The notes under the pieces were generated by a model. It had not been told where the DNA came from, searched no databases, and worked only from the letters and a program-made list of their open reading frames with translations. The translations under genes were made by a program, and so were the position numbers. From the NCBI GenBank assembly GCA_965229525.1, contig OZ245886.1:1612001-1676000 (forward strand): DNA of 64,000 nucleotides. The letters run 5' to 3'. Source of the DNA: HXMU1420-13 sp965229525. Lineage in GTDB: Bacteria; Bacteroidota; Rhodothermia; Balneolales; Balneolaceae. Of this stretch, positions 33,835-42,124 are shown piece by piece. Position 1 is the stretch's first letter; every line of letters begins with the position of its first letter.

Positions 33835-33862
33835 TTGATTGATTGTTAAAATACTATCTTTG
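33835..33862 (+). promoter_or_regulatory. Candidate Bacteroidota-type promoter
   Basis: TATCTTTG (33855-33862) matches the TAnnTTTG -7 element used by the primary sigma factor of Bacteroidota, with a TTG (33835-33837) 17 bases upstream and the ATG of the small gene at 33893 downstream. The TTG is part of a short ATTG repeat, so the -33 assignment is weak. Confidence 0.35.
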
Positions 33863-33892
33863 GCAATTCTAAACGCAATCCATTTACAATTT

Positions 33893-34093
33893 ATGTCAGA
33901 TCCGATTGAATCATATAAACTTGGGAAAGTTCAGGTCACCGTAACCAAGGGAGATCGACCGAACAAACTATTGATTCAATGTTTTGATGGAGAGTATAAA
34001 TCTGAATTTACGGTCAGTGAATATGAATTCACAAACTATAAGAGATTGATGAATCAACGGATAACAGAGGCTTATAAAAATATCGACGAATAA
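33893..34093 (+). CDS. Small protein of unknown function
   Basis: 66 residues from the ATG at 33893; the longer TTG start would prepend 18 hydrophobic residues lacking an RBS. The sequence is basic and beta-rich at first ('YKLGKVQVTVTKGDRPNKLLI'), then a helical end 'EYEFTNYKRLMNQRITEAYKNIDE'. No family is recognised. A candidate promoter lies 31 bases upstream, and a GTCATCC-type intergenic repeat begins right after the stop, so this is a single-gene transcript. Confidence 0.55.
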   Translation: MSDPIESYKLGKVQVTVTKGDRPNKLLIQCFDGEYKSEFTVSEYEFTNYKRLMNQRITEAYKNIDE

Positions 34094-34095
34094 AT

Positions 34096-34184
34096 GTCAT
34101 CCAGAACGAAGCGATGGATCTTCACAAATACTTATAGCCGAACAATTGACTCCGCAGATCCTTCGGTTGTAACCTCAGGATGAC
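34096..34184. repeat. Intergenic palindromic repeat (GTCATCC...GGATGAC type)
   Basis: The element runs from GTCATCCAGAACGAAGCG with GGATCT, through an AT-rich middle, to AGATCCTTCGGTTG and ending CAGGATGAC. The ends are near inverted copies, a form of dispersed intergenic repeat familiar in Bacteroidota genomes. Here it fills the whole gap between the small gene and the convergent PycTM-like gene. Confidence 0.65.
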
Positions 34185-34187
34185 TTA

Positions 34188-34781
34188 TTAAACCACCATC
34201 CCAAAGACAGCAATAAAGCTGAGGACAGATAGAATCAGTCCTACCATGAAAATGTTGTAGGAAAATCGTAGTAATCGATATTTTTTTGTGAGCACTTTTC
34301 CTAATCCATGGAGATCACGAGCCATGTTATCATACAAGCGATTGCTGTCTTGCATAAGCTCTTCCATTCCTTCCACATAATCTTCTCTGGTAAGTGTGTG
34401 GAAGTTTCCAAAGAATAGAATATTTGCTCGGTTCGCTCTCACATCATCAAGAGTTATTTTCTCATTGCTTACTCGAGGTCGGGCAGAAAGCACTGCATAA
34501 ATAAGAGAACCTAGACAGGTAAGAAGTAGAACAGCCGTTGGAATAAGTAGCCAGGGATTGGAATCAATTTTTGGTGAAATAGACGCAATTACAATCGAAA
34601 TTATGATACCATTAATGGAAATCATGATGTTCGACTTGTTATCAGCGATTGCACTCAGTTCAATGTGAGTTCGGTATGAAGTACGAAACATATCCGACAC
34701 ACCCCGATTGGTGGAACCAAGTTTCTTTTCATCGGTACCCTTTTTCTTCTTTTCCTTTTTTGGCTTTTTTTCTTCTTCCAT
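34188..34781 (-). CDS. Orphan Pycsar effector-type membrane protein (PycTM/DUF5706)
   Basis: 197 residues. A Lys-rich N-terminus (1-25) leads to 'RTHIELSAIADNKSNIMISINGIIISIVIASI' (described as 40-72), then a second helix 'PWLLIPTAVLLLTCLGSLIYAV' near 79-100, a loop, and a final helix near the C-terminus. This is the DUF5706/PycTM pattern, the effector of Pycsar anti-phage systems, in which a cyclic pyrimidine signal damages the membrane. No pyrimidine cyclase adjoins it, so this may be an unpaired chromosomal homologue with a different job. Convergent with the preceding small gene. Confidence 0.8.
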   Translation of the reverse strand: MEEEKKPKKEKKKKGTDEKKLGSTNRGVSDMFRTSYRTHIELSAIADNKSNIMISINGIIISIVIASISPKIDSNPWLLIPTAVLLLTCLGSLIYAVLSARPRVSNEKITLDDVRANRANILFFGNFHTLTREDYVEGMEELMQDSNRLYDNMARDLHGLGKVLTKKYRLLRFSYNIFMVGLILSVLSFIAVFGMVV

Positions 34782-34916
34782 AGTGATTTTGATCGATGCT
34801 GAATATAGATAAATAGTGTAGAATGATTGTACCCAAATATTTGGTCAATCATCACGTTCTCTTTTGAGGGTATTTATAATAACTTATCCTTTATTGTAAA
34901 CGAATCAATAGATTAA

Positions 34917-35792
34917 ATGTGGGTATTTCGGGGCTTTTCAACTTCATTGATAGTTGCTATGATGATCTCAATTTCAGCAAATGCGCAAAATTTCGATAAA
35001 ATAATATCAGTTCTTGAAAAAGCCGATACTACTAGTAACCAAGTTCGAATTGAACTTAAAAATAGCAACGAGCTTTATGTCGGCTCATTAATATCATTTT
35101 CACAGTCTGATGTTACCATTGAGATATCGGCCGGAACAATTACAATTGGGTTTGAGAAGATTGATGAAATTCGAGTGGTCTATTCAAATATTAGAGAAGA
35201 TTTCTGGTTCTCAAATCATTCAAGGAATCGATTATTTATTTATCCTACAGCAATTGCAAACGAAACGGGAACGGGGTATTACCAAAATATTTATATAGTG
35301 CTCTCGAATGTATCATACACTCCAATCAAAGGACTTAGTGTAAACATCCTTTTCAATTTTACCCCTTTTGTCGTTTTTGATAGTCGACTTTTTGCGATAG
35401 GTGCAAAATATAGTCTCAGTCCGATAAAAGATTTTCATATAGCTGTTAGCGCAACTCGATATAGTGATGTATTAGATGACGATCAACGGATTACAACATT
35501 TTCAACCTTAGGTACATATTCATTCAAAAGAACTGATTTCAGTTTTGGTTTAGGTTATGGGACTAGTGGAAATGACATTTCTGACCCAGTTGCTTTATTC
35601 GGGCTTCAGTCAAGGATTACACAAAGATTAGTTATCGTTACTGAAAACTTTATTCTCCCGGGGGTAGATTCACCAATCTATTCCATAGGACCTCGATTTT
35701 TGGGGAAAAGAATATCAGCTGATTTAGGATTTTTCTTCCATTTGGAATCTGAAGAATATCTTCCATTTGTTTCGTTTTCAACAGCGTTTTAA
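34917..35792 (+). CDS. Putative outer-membrane beta-barrel protein
   Basis: 291 residues with a signal peptide (about 1-23, ending ISANAQ). It has an N-terminal soluble region ('RIELKNSNELYVGSLISFSQSDVTIEIS', short described stretch) that looks like a small beta domain, then amphipathic strands alternating hydrophobic and polar residues to a terminal Phe, SFSTAF, the usual barrel-insertion end. No enzymatic motif is seen. Divergent from the PycTM-like gene with a 135-base spacer that presumably holds both promoters. Confidence 0.68.
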   Translation: MWVFRGFSTSLIVAMMISISANAQNFDKIISVLEKADTTSNQVRIELKNSNELYVGSLISFSQSDVTIEISAGTITIGFEKIDEIRVVYSNIREDFWFSNHSRNRLFIYPTAIANETGTGYYQNIYIVLSNVSYTPIKGLSVNILFNFTPFVVFDSRLFAIGAKYSLSPIKDFHIAVSATRYSDVLDDDQRITTFSTLGTYSFKRTDFSFGLGYGTSGNDISDPVALFGLQSRITQRLVIVTENFILPGVDSPIYSIGPRFLGKRISADLGFFFHLESEEYLPFVSFSTAF

Positions 35793-35846
35793 ATGAGATG
35801 TTTATCTATATAGAATTATTAAGTATTGGCAAATAACCGGAATAGT

Positions 35847-36143
35847 TTATAACCAGGACGCTGTATCTTGAAATGTATTTAGTACTGCACGAATAATTAT
35901 TCGATTATGGGCTTCGTCAATCTGAAAATGAACCATATATGGAAATCGAATGAGAGGTAAACAACGAACATCTTTATACCTAATTTGATAAAAGGGATGT
36001 TCAATTAGTGATTGAAATTTTTGATCTAGATAGGTTTTGAAGTCTTTGCCAAGCCCTGAATCAAGCTCATTGTAATAGTCAATCGCAGTTTGGATATCGT
36101 GAATTGCTCTGCGATCAATCGATAAGTCAAATTGACTTTTCAC
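35847..36143 (-). CDS. RelE/ParE-family toxin
   Basis: 98 residues with the RelE/ParE outline: helical N-terminus 'AIHDIQTAIDYYNELDSGLGKDF' (12-34), then strands 'RYKDVRCLPLIRFPYMVHFQI' (55-75) and 'RIIIRAVLNTFQD' (81-93). The predicted mode is mRNA interference or gyrase inhibition; which one cannot be told. Transcribed 2 bases downstream of the antitoxin gene, a standard type II pair. Cytoplasmic. Confidence 0.88.
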   Translation of the reverse strand: MKSQFDLSIDRRAIHDIQTAIDYYNELDSGLGKDFKTYLDQKFQSLIEHPFYQIRYKDVRCLPLIRFPYMVHFQIDEAHNRIIIRAVLNTFQDTASWL

Positions 36144-36145
36144 TT

Positions 36146-36340
36146 CTAATCAGTTTTCAGCTGTTTTTTTGCATCATCCCAGGGAACAATGTCTTCTTCC
36201 ACAGAAGTTTCCATTCTCTCAAGAACTATTTTCTTATGCGATTCCGGAATTTCGAAATCTGTTTCAAGGCCAAGTTGGTCCAATAATTCAACTACAAATC
36301 CCAGCTTTTTTTCCGGAACTTTTACTTTGATTTCTTTCAT
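36146..36340 (-). CDS. Antitoxin of the RelE/ParE pair
   Basis: 64 residues, mostly charged and helical: 'MKEIKVKVPEKKLGFVVELLDQLG' then a Glu-rich tail 'WDDAKKQLKTD'. This is the short addiction-module antitoxin of the type paired with RelE/ParE toxins in Bacteroidota. It precedes the toxin gene by 2 bases and should both neutralise the toxin and repress the pair. The 5' region faces the divergent hmgA promoter with 158 bases between. Confidence 0.82.
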   Translation of the reverse strand: MKEIKVKVPEKKLGFVVELLDQLGLETDFEIPESHKKIVLERMETSVEEDIVPWDDAKKQLKTD

Positions 36341-36415
36341 TTACATCAATGATTTAAGTGAATTAAAGTTAGTCCAATTTGCGAGAATTTCAATCATAGT
36401 TCAGTTCAGCAAAAA

Positions 36416-36435
36416 TTAGTTGCTATAACAACTTT
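36416..36435. promoter_or_regulatory. Candidate operator upstream of hmgA
   Basis: TTAGTTGCTATAACAACTTT is a near palindrome lying 63 bases ahead of the hmgA start. The same site, reverse-complemented (TTAGTTGTTATAGCAACTAA, 46513-46532), lies 20 bases ahead of hppD, 10 kb away. Two genes of one pathway sharing such a site makes a regulator-binding operator likely. A MarR-family regulator would fit its size and symmetry. Confidence 0.65.
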
Positions 36436-36498
36436 TTTCTGCCTCGAAGCTACGAATTCGATATAATTCAGCAGCCTAACTAATCTAAGAGAAGACTT

Positions 36499-37659
36499 AT
36501 GCCTATTTACCATCGCCTTGGAAAAATCCCACCCAAGCGGCATACGCAATTCCGCAAACCGGATGGAAATTTATACTATGAACAACTATTTGGAACCATC
36601 GGTTTTGATGGGATGTCCACGCTTTCTTATCACGTGCACAGACCAACCATGGTAGCTGAAGTTGGTGAGGCGATTGACGTTTCGCCAAAAGTAGCGGTTG
36701 GGAATAACATGAAGTCGATGATGTTAAAAGGTCTGGATATTGCTCCAAAAGACGATTATTTGGAATCTCGTGAACCAATTTTGACCAATAGCGATGTGAC
36801 CCTTCATTTGGCTGCTCCAAAAAAATCACTCACTGAATATTTCTACAAAAATACCGATGCGGATGAGTTGATTTACATCCACAAAGGAAGTGGCGTACTT
36901 CGCACGTTCATTGGAAACATCGAATTTGTACCGGGGGATTATTTACTGATCCCTCGTGGAATGATTTATCAGATTTCATTCAATGATGAGAATAATCGAC
37001 ACTTCATTACTGAGTCATTTGTGCCGATTTATTCACCAAAACGATACAGAAACTGGTTCGGTCAATATTTGGAGCATTCACCCTATTGCGAGCGTGACTT
37101 AAAGCTTCCAACTGAGCTGGAAACCCATGATGAGAAAGGGGAATTCTTAATGAAAATCAAAAAGCAGGGAATGATTCACCAATTAACCTATGCATCGCAT
37201 CCTTTTGATGTTATCGGCTGGGATGGATACAATTTCCCATATGGATTTTCTATCTACAACTTTGAACCAATTACTGGCCGAGTACATCAACCGCCACCCG
37301 TACATCAAACTTTTGAGACATCTGCATTTGTAGTGTGCTCTTTCGTACCTAGATTGTATGACTACCATCCACAAGCAATACCAGCTCCTTATAATCATTC
37401 AAACATCGATTCAGATGAAGTGATTTATTATGCGGAAGGTGATTTCATGAGTCGTAATCATGTAGAGGAAGGATACATTTCATTGCACCCAGCTGGAATT
37501 CCTCATGGTCCTCATCCGGGAGCCTATGAAGCAAGTATTGGCAAAAAAGGAACCGAAGAATATGCAGTGATGGTGGACACGTTTAAGCCACTTCAGGTTA
37601 CTGAAAACGCATTAAGAATTGATGATGGCGTGTATTATCAATCGTGGTTAGATAAGTAA
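36499..37659 (+). CDS. hmgA: Homogentisate 1,2-dioxygenase
   Basis: 386 residues in the size of bacterial enzymes. It opens the homogentisate ring to maleylacetoacetate with non-heme Fe(II). Family regions are plain: 'HRLGKIPPKRHTQF', 'GTIGFDGMSTLSYHVH', 'DELIYIHKGSGVLRTFIGNIEFVPGDYLLIPRG', and the C-terminal ligand region 'HVEEGYISLHPAGIPHGPHPG' with the paired His and the Glu. The last step before fumarylacetoacetate is done by an isomerase not present here. fahA, a flavin reductase and aacS follow on the same strand. A palindromic candidate operator precedes it. Confidence 0.96.
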   Translation: MPIYHRLGKIPPKRHTQFRKPDGNLYYEQLFGTIGFDGMSTLSYHVHRPTMVAEVGEAIDVSPKVAVGNNMKSMMLKGLDIAPKDDYLESREPILTNSDVTLHLAAPKKSLTEYFYKNTDADELIYIHKGSGVLRTFIGNIEFVPGDYLLIPRGMIYQISFNDENNRHFITESFVPIYSPKRYRNWFGQYLEHSPYCERDLKLPTELETHDEKGEFLMKIKKQGMIHQLTYASHPFDVIGWDGYNFPYGFSIYNFEPITGRVHQPPPVHQTFETSAFVVCSFVPRLYDYHPQAIPAPYNHSNIDSDEVIYYAEGDFMSRNHVEEGYISLHPAGIPHGPHPGAYEASIGKKGTEEYAVMVDTFKPLQVTENALRIDDGVYYQSWLDK

Positions 37660-37686
37660 AACAGTAAACAAACAAATAATAATGTA

Positions 37687-37808
37687 GTCATGCTGAATAC
37701 TGTATCAAGTTCAGCACAAGCTTGATTCAGCATCTGTGGTAATAGAAAGAATTAGAACCATAAAACTAAATCAAAGCTCTACAGATCCTGAAATGAATTC
37801 AGGATGAC
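37687..37808. repeat. Intergenic palindromic repeat (GTCATGCTGAA...AGGATGAC)
   Basis: GTCATGCTGAA at 37687 and an internal TTCAGCA/TGATTCAGCA pair are followed by ACAGATCCTGAAATGAATTCAGGATGAC ending at 37808. It shares its ends with the element at 34096-34184. It lies inside the hmgA-fahA gap and overlaps an alternative ATG of fahA at 37804, showing the true start is further on. Confidence 0.65.
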
Positions 37809-37824
37809 AACTATTCGAAAAAGA

Positions 37825-39063
37825 ATGAGTGAATTAAAAACCTGGTTAGACATTTCTCCTGATTCTGATTTTTCCATTCATAACCTACCGTTTGGAATAT
37901 TCTCTGAAAAAAAGGGCCCAAAAAAAGTTGGAGTCGCCATTGGGGATTTCATTGTAGATGTGACTAAAGCTCAGGATTTAGGAGTTTTTGATGAAATTGA
38001 AATTCCTATCTCAGTTTTAGAGAATGAATTTTTGAATGATTTCATATCGCTTGGTAAAGAAATTACTTCCGCAGTTCGACTAAAACTTCAGGCTCATCTA
38101 TCAGATTTCTTTTCTCCACTGAATGGGTCGAAAGCAATCATCCCAATGAAGTCAGTTACTTTGCACCTTCCAGTAAAAATTGGAGACTATACCGATTTTT
38201 ATTCGAGTATAGAGCACGCTACAAACGTAGGGAAGATGTTCCGTGATCCAGAAAATGCACTACTTCCAAATTGGAAGCATTTGCCGGTTGGTTATCATGG
38301 CCGTTCGTCTTCCATCATTCTATCAGGTGAAGATATTCATCGACCTAAAGGTCAGACTAAACCACCTGAAGGTGATCCGGTTTATGGGCCATCGCAACGA
38401 ATGGATTTCGAATTAGAGATGGCATTCATCGTTGGTAAATCAACAGATATTGGTGATCAAATTGCTGCTAATGAAGCAATGGATCATATTTTTGGAATGG
38501 TGTTGTTCAACGATTGGTCGGCTAGAGATATTCAAAAGTGGGAATATGTTCCACTTGGACCATTCCTTGGCAAAAGCTTTGCGTCATCCATTTCACCTTG
38601 GGTTGTTACCATGGAAGCTTTGGAACCGTTTAAGGTTGCCGGACCAGAACAAGATCCTCCAGTTTTAGATTATTTGAAGACAGATGGAAATCTAAATTAC
38701 GATCTTAATCTCACGGTAGAAATTGAGCCTGAGGGAAAAGATGCGACCATCGTTTCTACTTCGAATTTCAAATATATGTACTGGAACATGGCACAACAGC
38801 TGGCACATCATACCGTGAATGGTTGCAATGTGAATGTTGGTGATATGATGGCTTCTGGTACAATTTCAGGCAAATCACCAGATTCATTTGGATCGATGTT
38901 GGAGTTATCCTGGGCAGGAAAAAACCCTGTTCAATTGAATGATGGCTCAGAAAGGAAGTTTTTAAAAGATGGTGATACCGTTATCATGAAAGGGCATTGC
39001 GAAAAAGACGGAATTCGAGTAGGCTTTGGTGAGGTACGTTCAAAATTATTGCCCGCTAAATGA
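37825..39063 (+). CDS. fahA: Fumarylacetoacetase
   Basis: 412 residues from the ATG at 37825, which begins MSELKTWLDISPDSDFSIHNLPFG as in homologues; the ATG at 37804 lies inside a repeat. The N-terminal SH3-like domain (about 1-115) precedes the FAH hydrolase domain, whose metal ligands are visible in DFYSSIEHATNVG, MDFELEMAFIVG and 'FNDWSARDIQKWEY'. It splits fumarylacetoacetate to fumarate and acetoacetate. Its stop overlaps the flavin reductase start (ATGA). Confidence 0.96.
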   Translation: MSELKTWLDISPDSDFSIHNLPFGIFSEKKGPKKVGVAIGDFIVDVTKAQDLGVFDEIEIPISVLENEFLNDFISLGKEITSAVRLKLQAHLSDFFSPLNGSKAIIPMKSVTLHLPVKIGDYTDFYSSIEHATNVGKMFRDPENALLPNWKHLPVGYHGRSSSIILSGEDIHRPKGQTKPPEGDPVYGPSQRMDFELEMAFIVGKSTDIGDQIAANEAMDHIFGMVLFNDWSARDIQKWEYVPLGPFLGKSFASSISPWVVTMEALEPFKVAGPEQDPPVLDYLKTDGNLNYDLNLTVEIEPEGKDATIVSTSNFKYMYWNMAQQLAHHTVNGCNVNVGDMMASGTISGKSPDSFGSMLELSWAGKNPVQLNDGSERKFLKDGDTVIMKGHCEKDGIRVGFGEVRSKLLPAK

Positions 39064-39959
39064 GTGAAATTAAATCATACGATCCTTATGATTTTTCCAT
39101 CGCAGAACGGCAAGGGATTTTAACAGCCGCCATTGGTCCGCGTCCCATTTGTTTTGCTAGTACCGTGGATAAAGATGGAAATGTAAATTTAAGCCCATAT
39201 TCATTTTTCAATGTGTTTTCGAACAATCCGCCACTACTGATTTTTTCACCATCTCGCCGTGGTAGGGATGGAACACACAAGCACACATACTACAACATCA
39301 AGGAAGTGCCCGAGGTTTGCATCAACATTGTGAATTATGCGATGGTTGAGCAGATGTCACTTGCCAGTACAGAATATGATAAAGGGGTAAACGAGTTTGT
39401 AAAAGCCGGCTTTACCGAGGTTCCTTCTGATACCATTAAACCACCAAGAGTGAAAGAAAGTCCTGTTTCTTTCGAATGTACAGTAGATCAGGTGATGGAA
39501 CTTGGAGATGAAGGAGGTGCCGGGAATCTGGTTCTTGCTCGAATTCAACGGATTCATCTAAATACTGATTTTCTGAATGAAGATGGAAAACTAGACAACC
39601 TTAAACTGGATCTAGTGGGTCGTATGGGAGCGAATTGGTACGCGCGTGCAAACAAAGACGCATTATTTGAAATACCAAAACCTCTAAGAACCAAAGGGAT
39701 CGGTGTTGATCAGCTACCTCAACACGTTCGTGACAGTGATTTACTCACGGCGAATAATCTGGGTCGTCTAGGAAATGTTGAGAAGTATCCATCTTTAAAT
39801 GAAATCAAAGATGCAAAGACTTTTAATACGGTTGCAGCAGCATTTACTCAGTTCGAAAATGACGAACTCAGAACCGAAATTCATCGACTTGCTAAGATCG
39901 AACTAGAACTGGGCAATGCCGAAAAGGCACTAACCATTTTGTGTACGATAGATGGCTGA
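39060..39959 (+). CDS. Flavin reductase-like FMN-binding protein
   Basis: 299 residues. The N-terminal part ('RQGILTAAIGPRPICFASTVDKDGNVNLSPYSFFNVFSNNPPLLIF', described) is the FMN-binding split-barrel of the flavin-reductase-like family (DIM6/NTAB). A helical C-terminal extension of about 90 residues ('FNTVAAAFTQFENDELRTEIH') is absent from short members. Such proteins accompany tyrosine-catabolic genes in Bacteroidota, but their exact step is not established. It overlaps fahA and aacS at both ends, so it is translated with them. Confidence 0.88.
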   Translation: MSEIKSYDPYDFSIAERQGILTAAIGPRPICFASTVDKDGNVNLSPYSFFNVFSNNPPLLIFSPSRRGRDGTHKHTYYNIKEVPEVCINIVNYAMVEQMSLASTEYDKGVNEFVKAGFTEVPSDTIKPPRVKESPVSFECTVDQVMELGDEGGAGNLVLARIQRIHLNTDFLNEDGKLDNLKLDLVGRMGANWYARANKDALFEIPKPLRTKGIGVDQLPQHVRDSDLLTANNLGRLGNVEKYPSLNEIKDAKTFNTVAAAFTQFENDELRTEIHRLAKIELELGNAEKALTILCTIDG

Positions 39960-41904
39960 TTCTTCCGATATCTTATGGTCACCGCCAAGTGATTTTATCC
40001 ATCAAAGTGGACTAAAGAAGTACGAAAATTGGTTGGAAGATCAATTTGGTCTCACCTTCAACGATTACGAAGAGTTTTGGCAATGGTCGAATAATCATTT
40101 TGAAGATTTCTGGGAATCGCTTTGGCAGTATTTCGAAATCATTTCTCATTCCGATTATGAATCGGTTATCGATACCTATGATATGCCAGGCGCCAAATGG
40201 TTTAATGGCGCCACTTTAAACTATGCCGAGCATATTTTTCGGCAAAAGTCTGATGATCGACCGGCTTTGATATTTACTAATGAATCCGGGCTAAAGAATG
40301 AGATTTCTTGGGGTGAGTTAGAAAAGCAGGTCGCTTCCATTCAAGCTTTTTTAAGATCTAAGGGAATTCAGAAAGGTGATCGAGTTGCCGGATATTTACC
40401 AAACACTCATGAAACCATTGCTTGCTTTCTGGCAGTGAACTCTTTCGGAGCAGTTTGGTCCTGCTGTTCACCGGACTTCGGTATAAATACCGTGATCGAT
40501 CGGTTTTCACAGATTGAACCAAAGCTATTTTTCACTTGTGACGGCTATCAATATGGAGGAAAGCGAATAGATCGATTGGTCGAGGCTCATCAGATTGCAG
40601 ATTCAATTGCATCGATTGAAACAGTTGTATTAATCCCCACTTTGAATGCTAATTCTAACCTAGAGAATTCGACGAGTTGGTCAGAGATGATTTCGACTAA
40701 ATCTGAAGGGTTAACCTTTGAAGCGGTGGATTTCAACCACCCTATTTGGGTGTTGTATTCATCAGGAACAACTGGGAAGCCGAAAGCAATTACGCATTCG
40801 AATGGTGGAGTTTTGCTAGAGCACCTGAAATACATGCATTTTCATAATGATGTAAAACCGGGTGAGCATTTCTTCTGGTTTTCTACGACTGGTTGGATGA
40901 TGTGGAATTTCCTGCAAGCCTCGATGTTGGTTGGTGCTGTACCTGTTTTGTTTGATGGAAGTCCGGGCACACCCGACTTGAATGAACTTTGGAAACTCAC
41001 GGAAGAATTGCCCATCCATCATTTTGGAACCAGTGCTCCATATTTGATTGCCTGCATGAAAAAGGAATTAAAGCCAGGTTCAGATTTCGATCTAACCGCG
41101 CTTCGATCCATTGGTTCTACCGGCGCTCCACTACCCCCGGAAGCCTTTGATTGGACATATAATCAAGTGAAAAAGGATCTATGGTTATGCAGCATGAGTG
41201 GTGGCACGGATGTTTGTACTGCTTTTGTAGGCGGGGTTCCTTCTAAATCAGTGAAACGTGGAAAAATCCAAGGACGAGCATTAGGTTGTGACCTACGAAG
41301 CGTTGATGAAGATGGAAACGAAGTGGTGGGCTCATTGGGAGAAATGGTGATTTCAAATCCAATGCCTTCTATGCCGATCTATTTCTGGGGAGATGAAAAC
41401 AACGAACGTTATTCATCCAGCTATTTCGAGAAGTTTGCTGGTAAGTGGTGCCATGGCGACTGGATTCAAATTGATGAGGACGGAAGCGTCCAGATTTTTG
41501 GTCGTTCTGATGCCACCCTAAACCGAAAGGGAATTAGAATTGGAACCGCTGAGATTTACTCGGTGCTAGATCGAATTTCGGGACTGGCAGACTCGTTGAT
41601 TGTGAATCTAGAGAAGAAAGATGGTTCGGATATCATGCCTCTATTTGTGGTGATTGAGGATGCTGATTTTGATGCAATTTCTGAGATCATCAAGCAAAAA
41701 CTAAAAGAAGAATGCTCACCCCGGCACGTTCCTGATACCATAATTCAGGTAGAAGAAATTCCCTACACGTTAAGTGGAAAGAAAATGGAAGTTCCCGTGA
41801 AAAAGGCTTTGACGGGTCTTGATGTTTCCAAACACATGAATCGGGATGCCAGTCGTAATCCACAGGCCATGGATGTTTTTGTGGAGTGGGCGGGGAAGAT
41901 TTAG
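39952..41904 (+). CDS. aacS: Acetoacetate--CoA ligase
   Basis: 650 residues of an acyl-adenylating enzyme. The ATP motif 'LYSSGTTGKPKAITHS' is near 264-279, 'IQIFGRSDATLNRKGIRIGTAEIY' follows near 515 with the domain-hinge Asp, and the catalytic Lys is in LSGKKMEVPVKK near 607. The N-terminal 'LWSPPSDFIHQSGLKKYENWL' opening is the AacS rather than Acs pattern. It activates the acetoacetate released by FAH to acetoacetyl-CoA, closing tyrosine degradation. Overlaps the flavin reductase gene by 8 bases. Confidence 0.94.
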   Translation: MADSSDILWSPPSDFIHQSGLKKYENWLEDQFGLTFNDYEEFWQWSNNHFEDFWESLWQYFEIISHSDYESVIDTYDMPGAKWFNGATLNYAEHIFRQKSDDRPALIFTNESGLKNEISWGELEKQVASIQAFLRSKGIQKGDRVAGYLPNTHETIACFLAVNSFGAVWSCCSPDFGINTVIDRFSQIEPKLFFTCDGYQYGGKRIDRLVEAHQIADSIASIETVVLIPTLNANSNLENSTSWSEMISTKSEGLTFEAVDFNHPIWVLYSSGTTGKPKAITHSNGGVLLEHLKYMHFHNDVKPGEHFFWFSTTGWMMWNFLQASMLVGAVPVLFDGSPGTPDLNELWKLTEELPIHHFGTSAPYLIACMKKELKPGSDFDLTALRSIGSTGAPLPPEAFDWTYNQVKKDLWLCSMSGGTDVCTAFVGGVPSKSVKRGKIQGRALGCDLRSVDEDGNEVVGSLGEMVISNPMPSMPIYFWGDENNERYSSSYFEKFAGKWCHGDWIQIDEDGSVQIFGRSDATLNRKGIRIGTAEIYSVLDRISGLADSLIVNLEKKDGSDIMPLFVVIEDADFDAISEIIKQKLKEECSPRHVPDTIIQVEEIPYTLSGKKMEVPVKKALTGLDVSKHMNRDASRNPQAMDVFVEWAGKI

Positions 41905-42070
41905 ATTAACTCGTCATCACGAGGAGTTGAATATTTGTTTTCTAGCAAGATTAACTTCGACGAAGTGATCTCACATTTAAAATGTAGATTGCCGCGTCGA
42001 CTTCAATCTGGAATTAATCAGCTAACTGGCCTCCTCGCAATGACTATTTGATTCAGGATTTGTAGCGAGT
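41905..42070. repeat. Dispersed intergenic repeat (GTCATCACGAGGAG...CTCCTCGCAATGAC)
   Basis: GTCATCACGAGGAG (41913-41926) and CTCCTCGCAATGAC (42031-42044) are near inverted copies with inner blocks GACGAAGTGATCTC and GATTGCCGCGTCGAC. This is the common 'cgtcattgcgaggag' intergenic element of many genomes, somewhat decayed. It follows aacS and begins a 580-base stretch with no gene. Confidence 0.7.
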
Positions 42071-42082
42071 TACACTTGTTAT

Positions 42083-42108
42083 GTACTTTTGGCTTGATCC
42101 AAAAGTAC
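42083..42108. repeat. Perfect hairpin GTACTTTTGG-CTTGAT-CCAAAAGTAC
   Basis: A 10-base perfect stem with a 6-base loop (42083-42108). The loop CTTGATC can alternatively pair with GATCAAG just downstream. It resembles the 'cttttggcttgatccaaaag' family of dispersed hairpins. No gene or U-run follows. Confidence 0.65.
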
Positions 42109-42124
42109 GAAAAGATCAAGGCTG

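Noticed and set aside
37804..37824. Upstream ATG as the fahA start
   Set aside because: It lies inside the end of an intergenic repeat; the ATG at 37825 gives the normal N-terminus.
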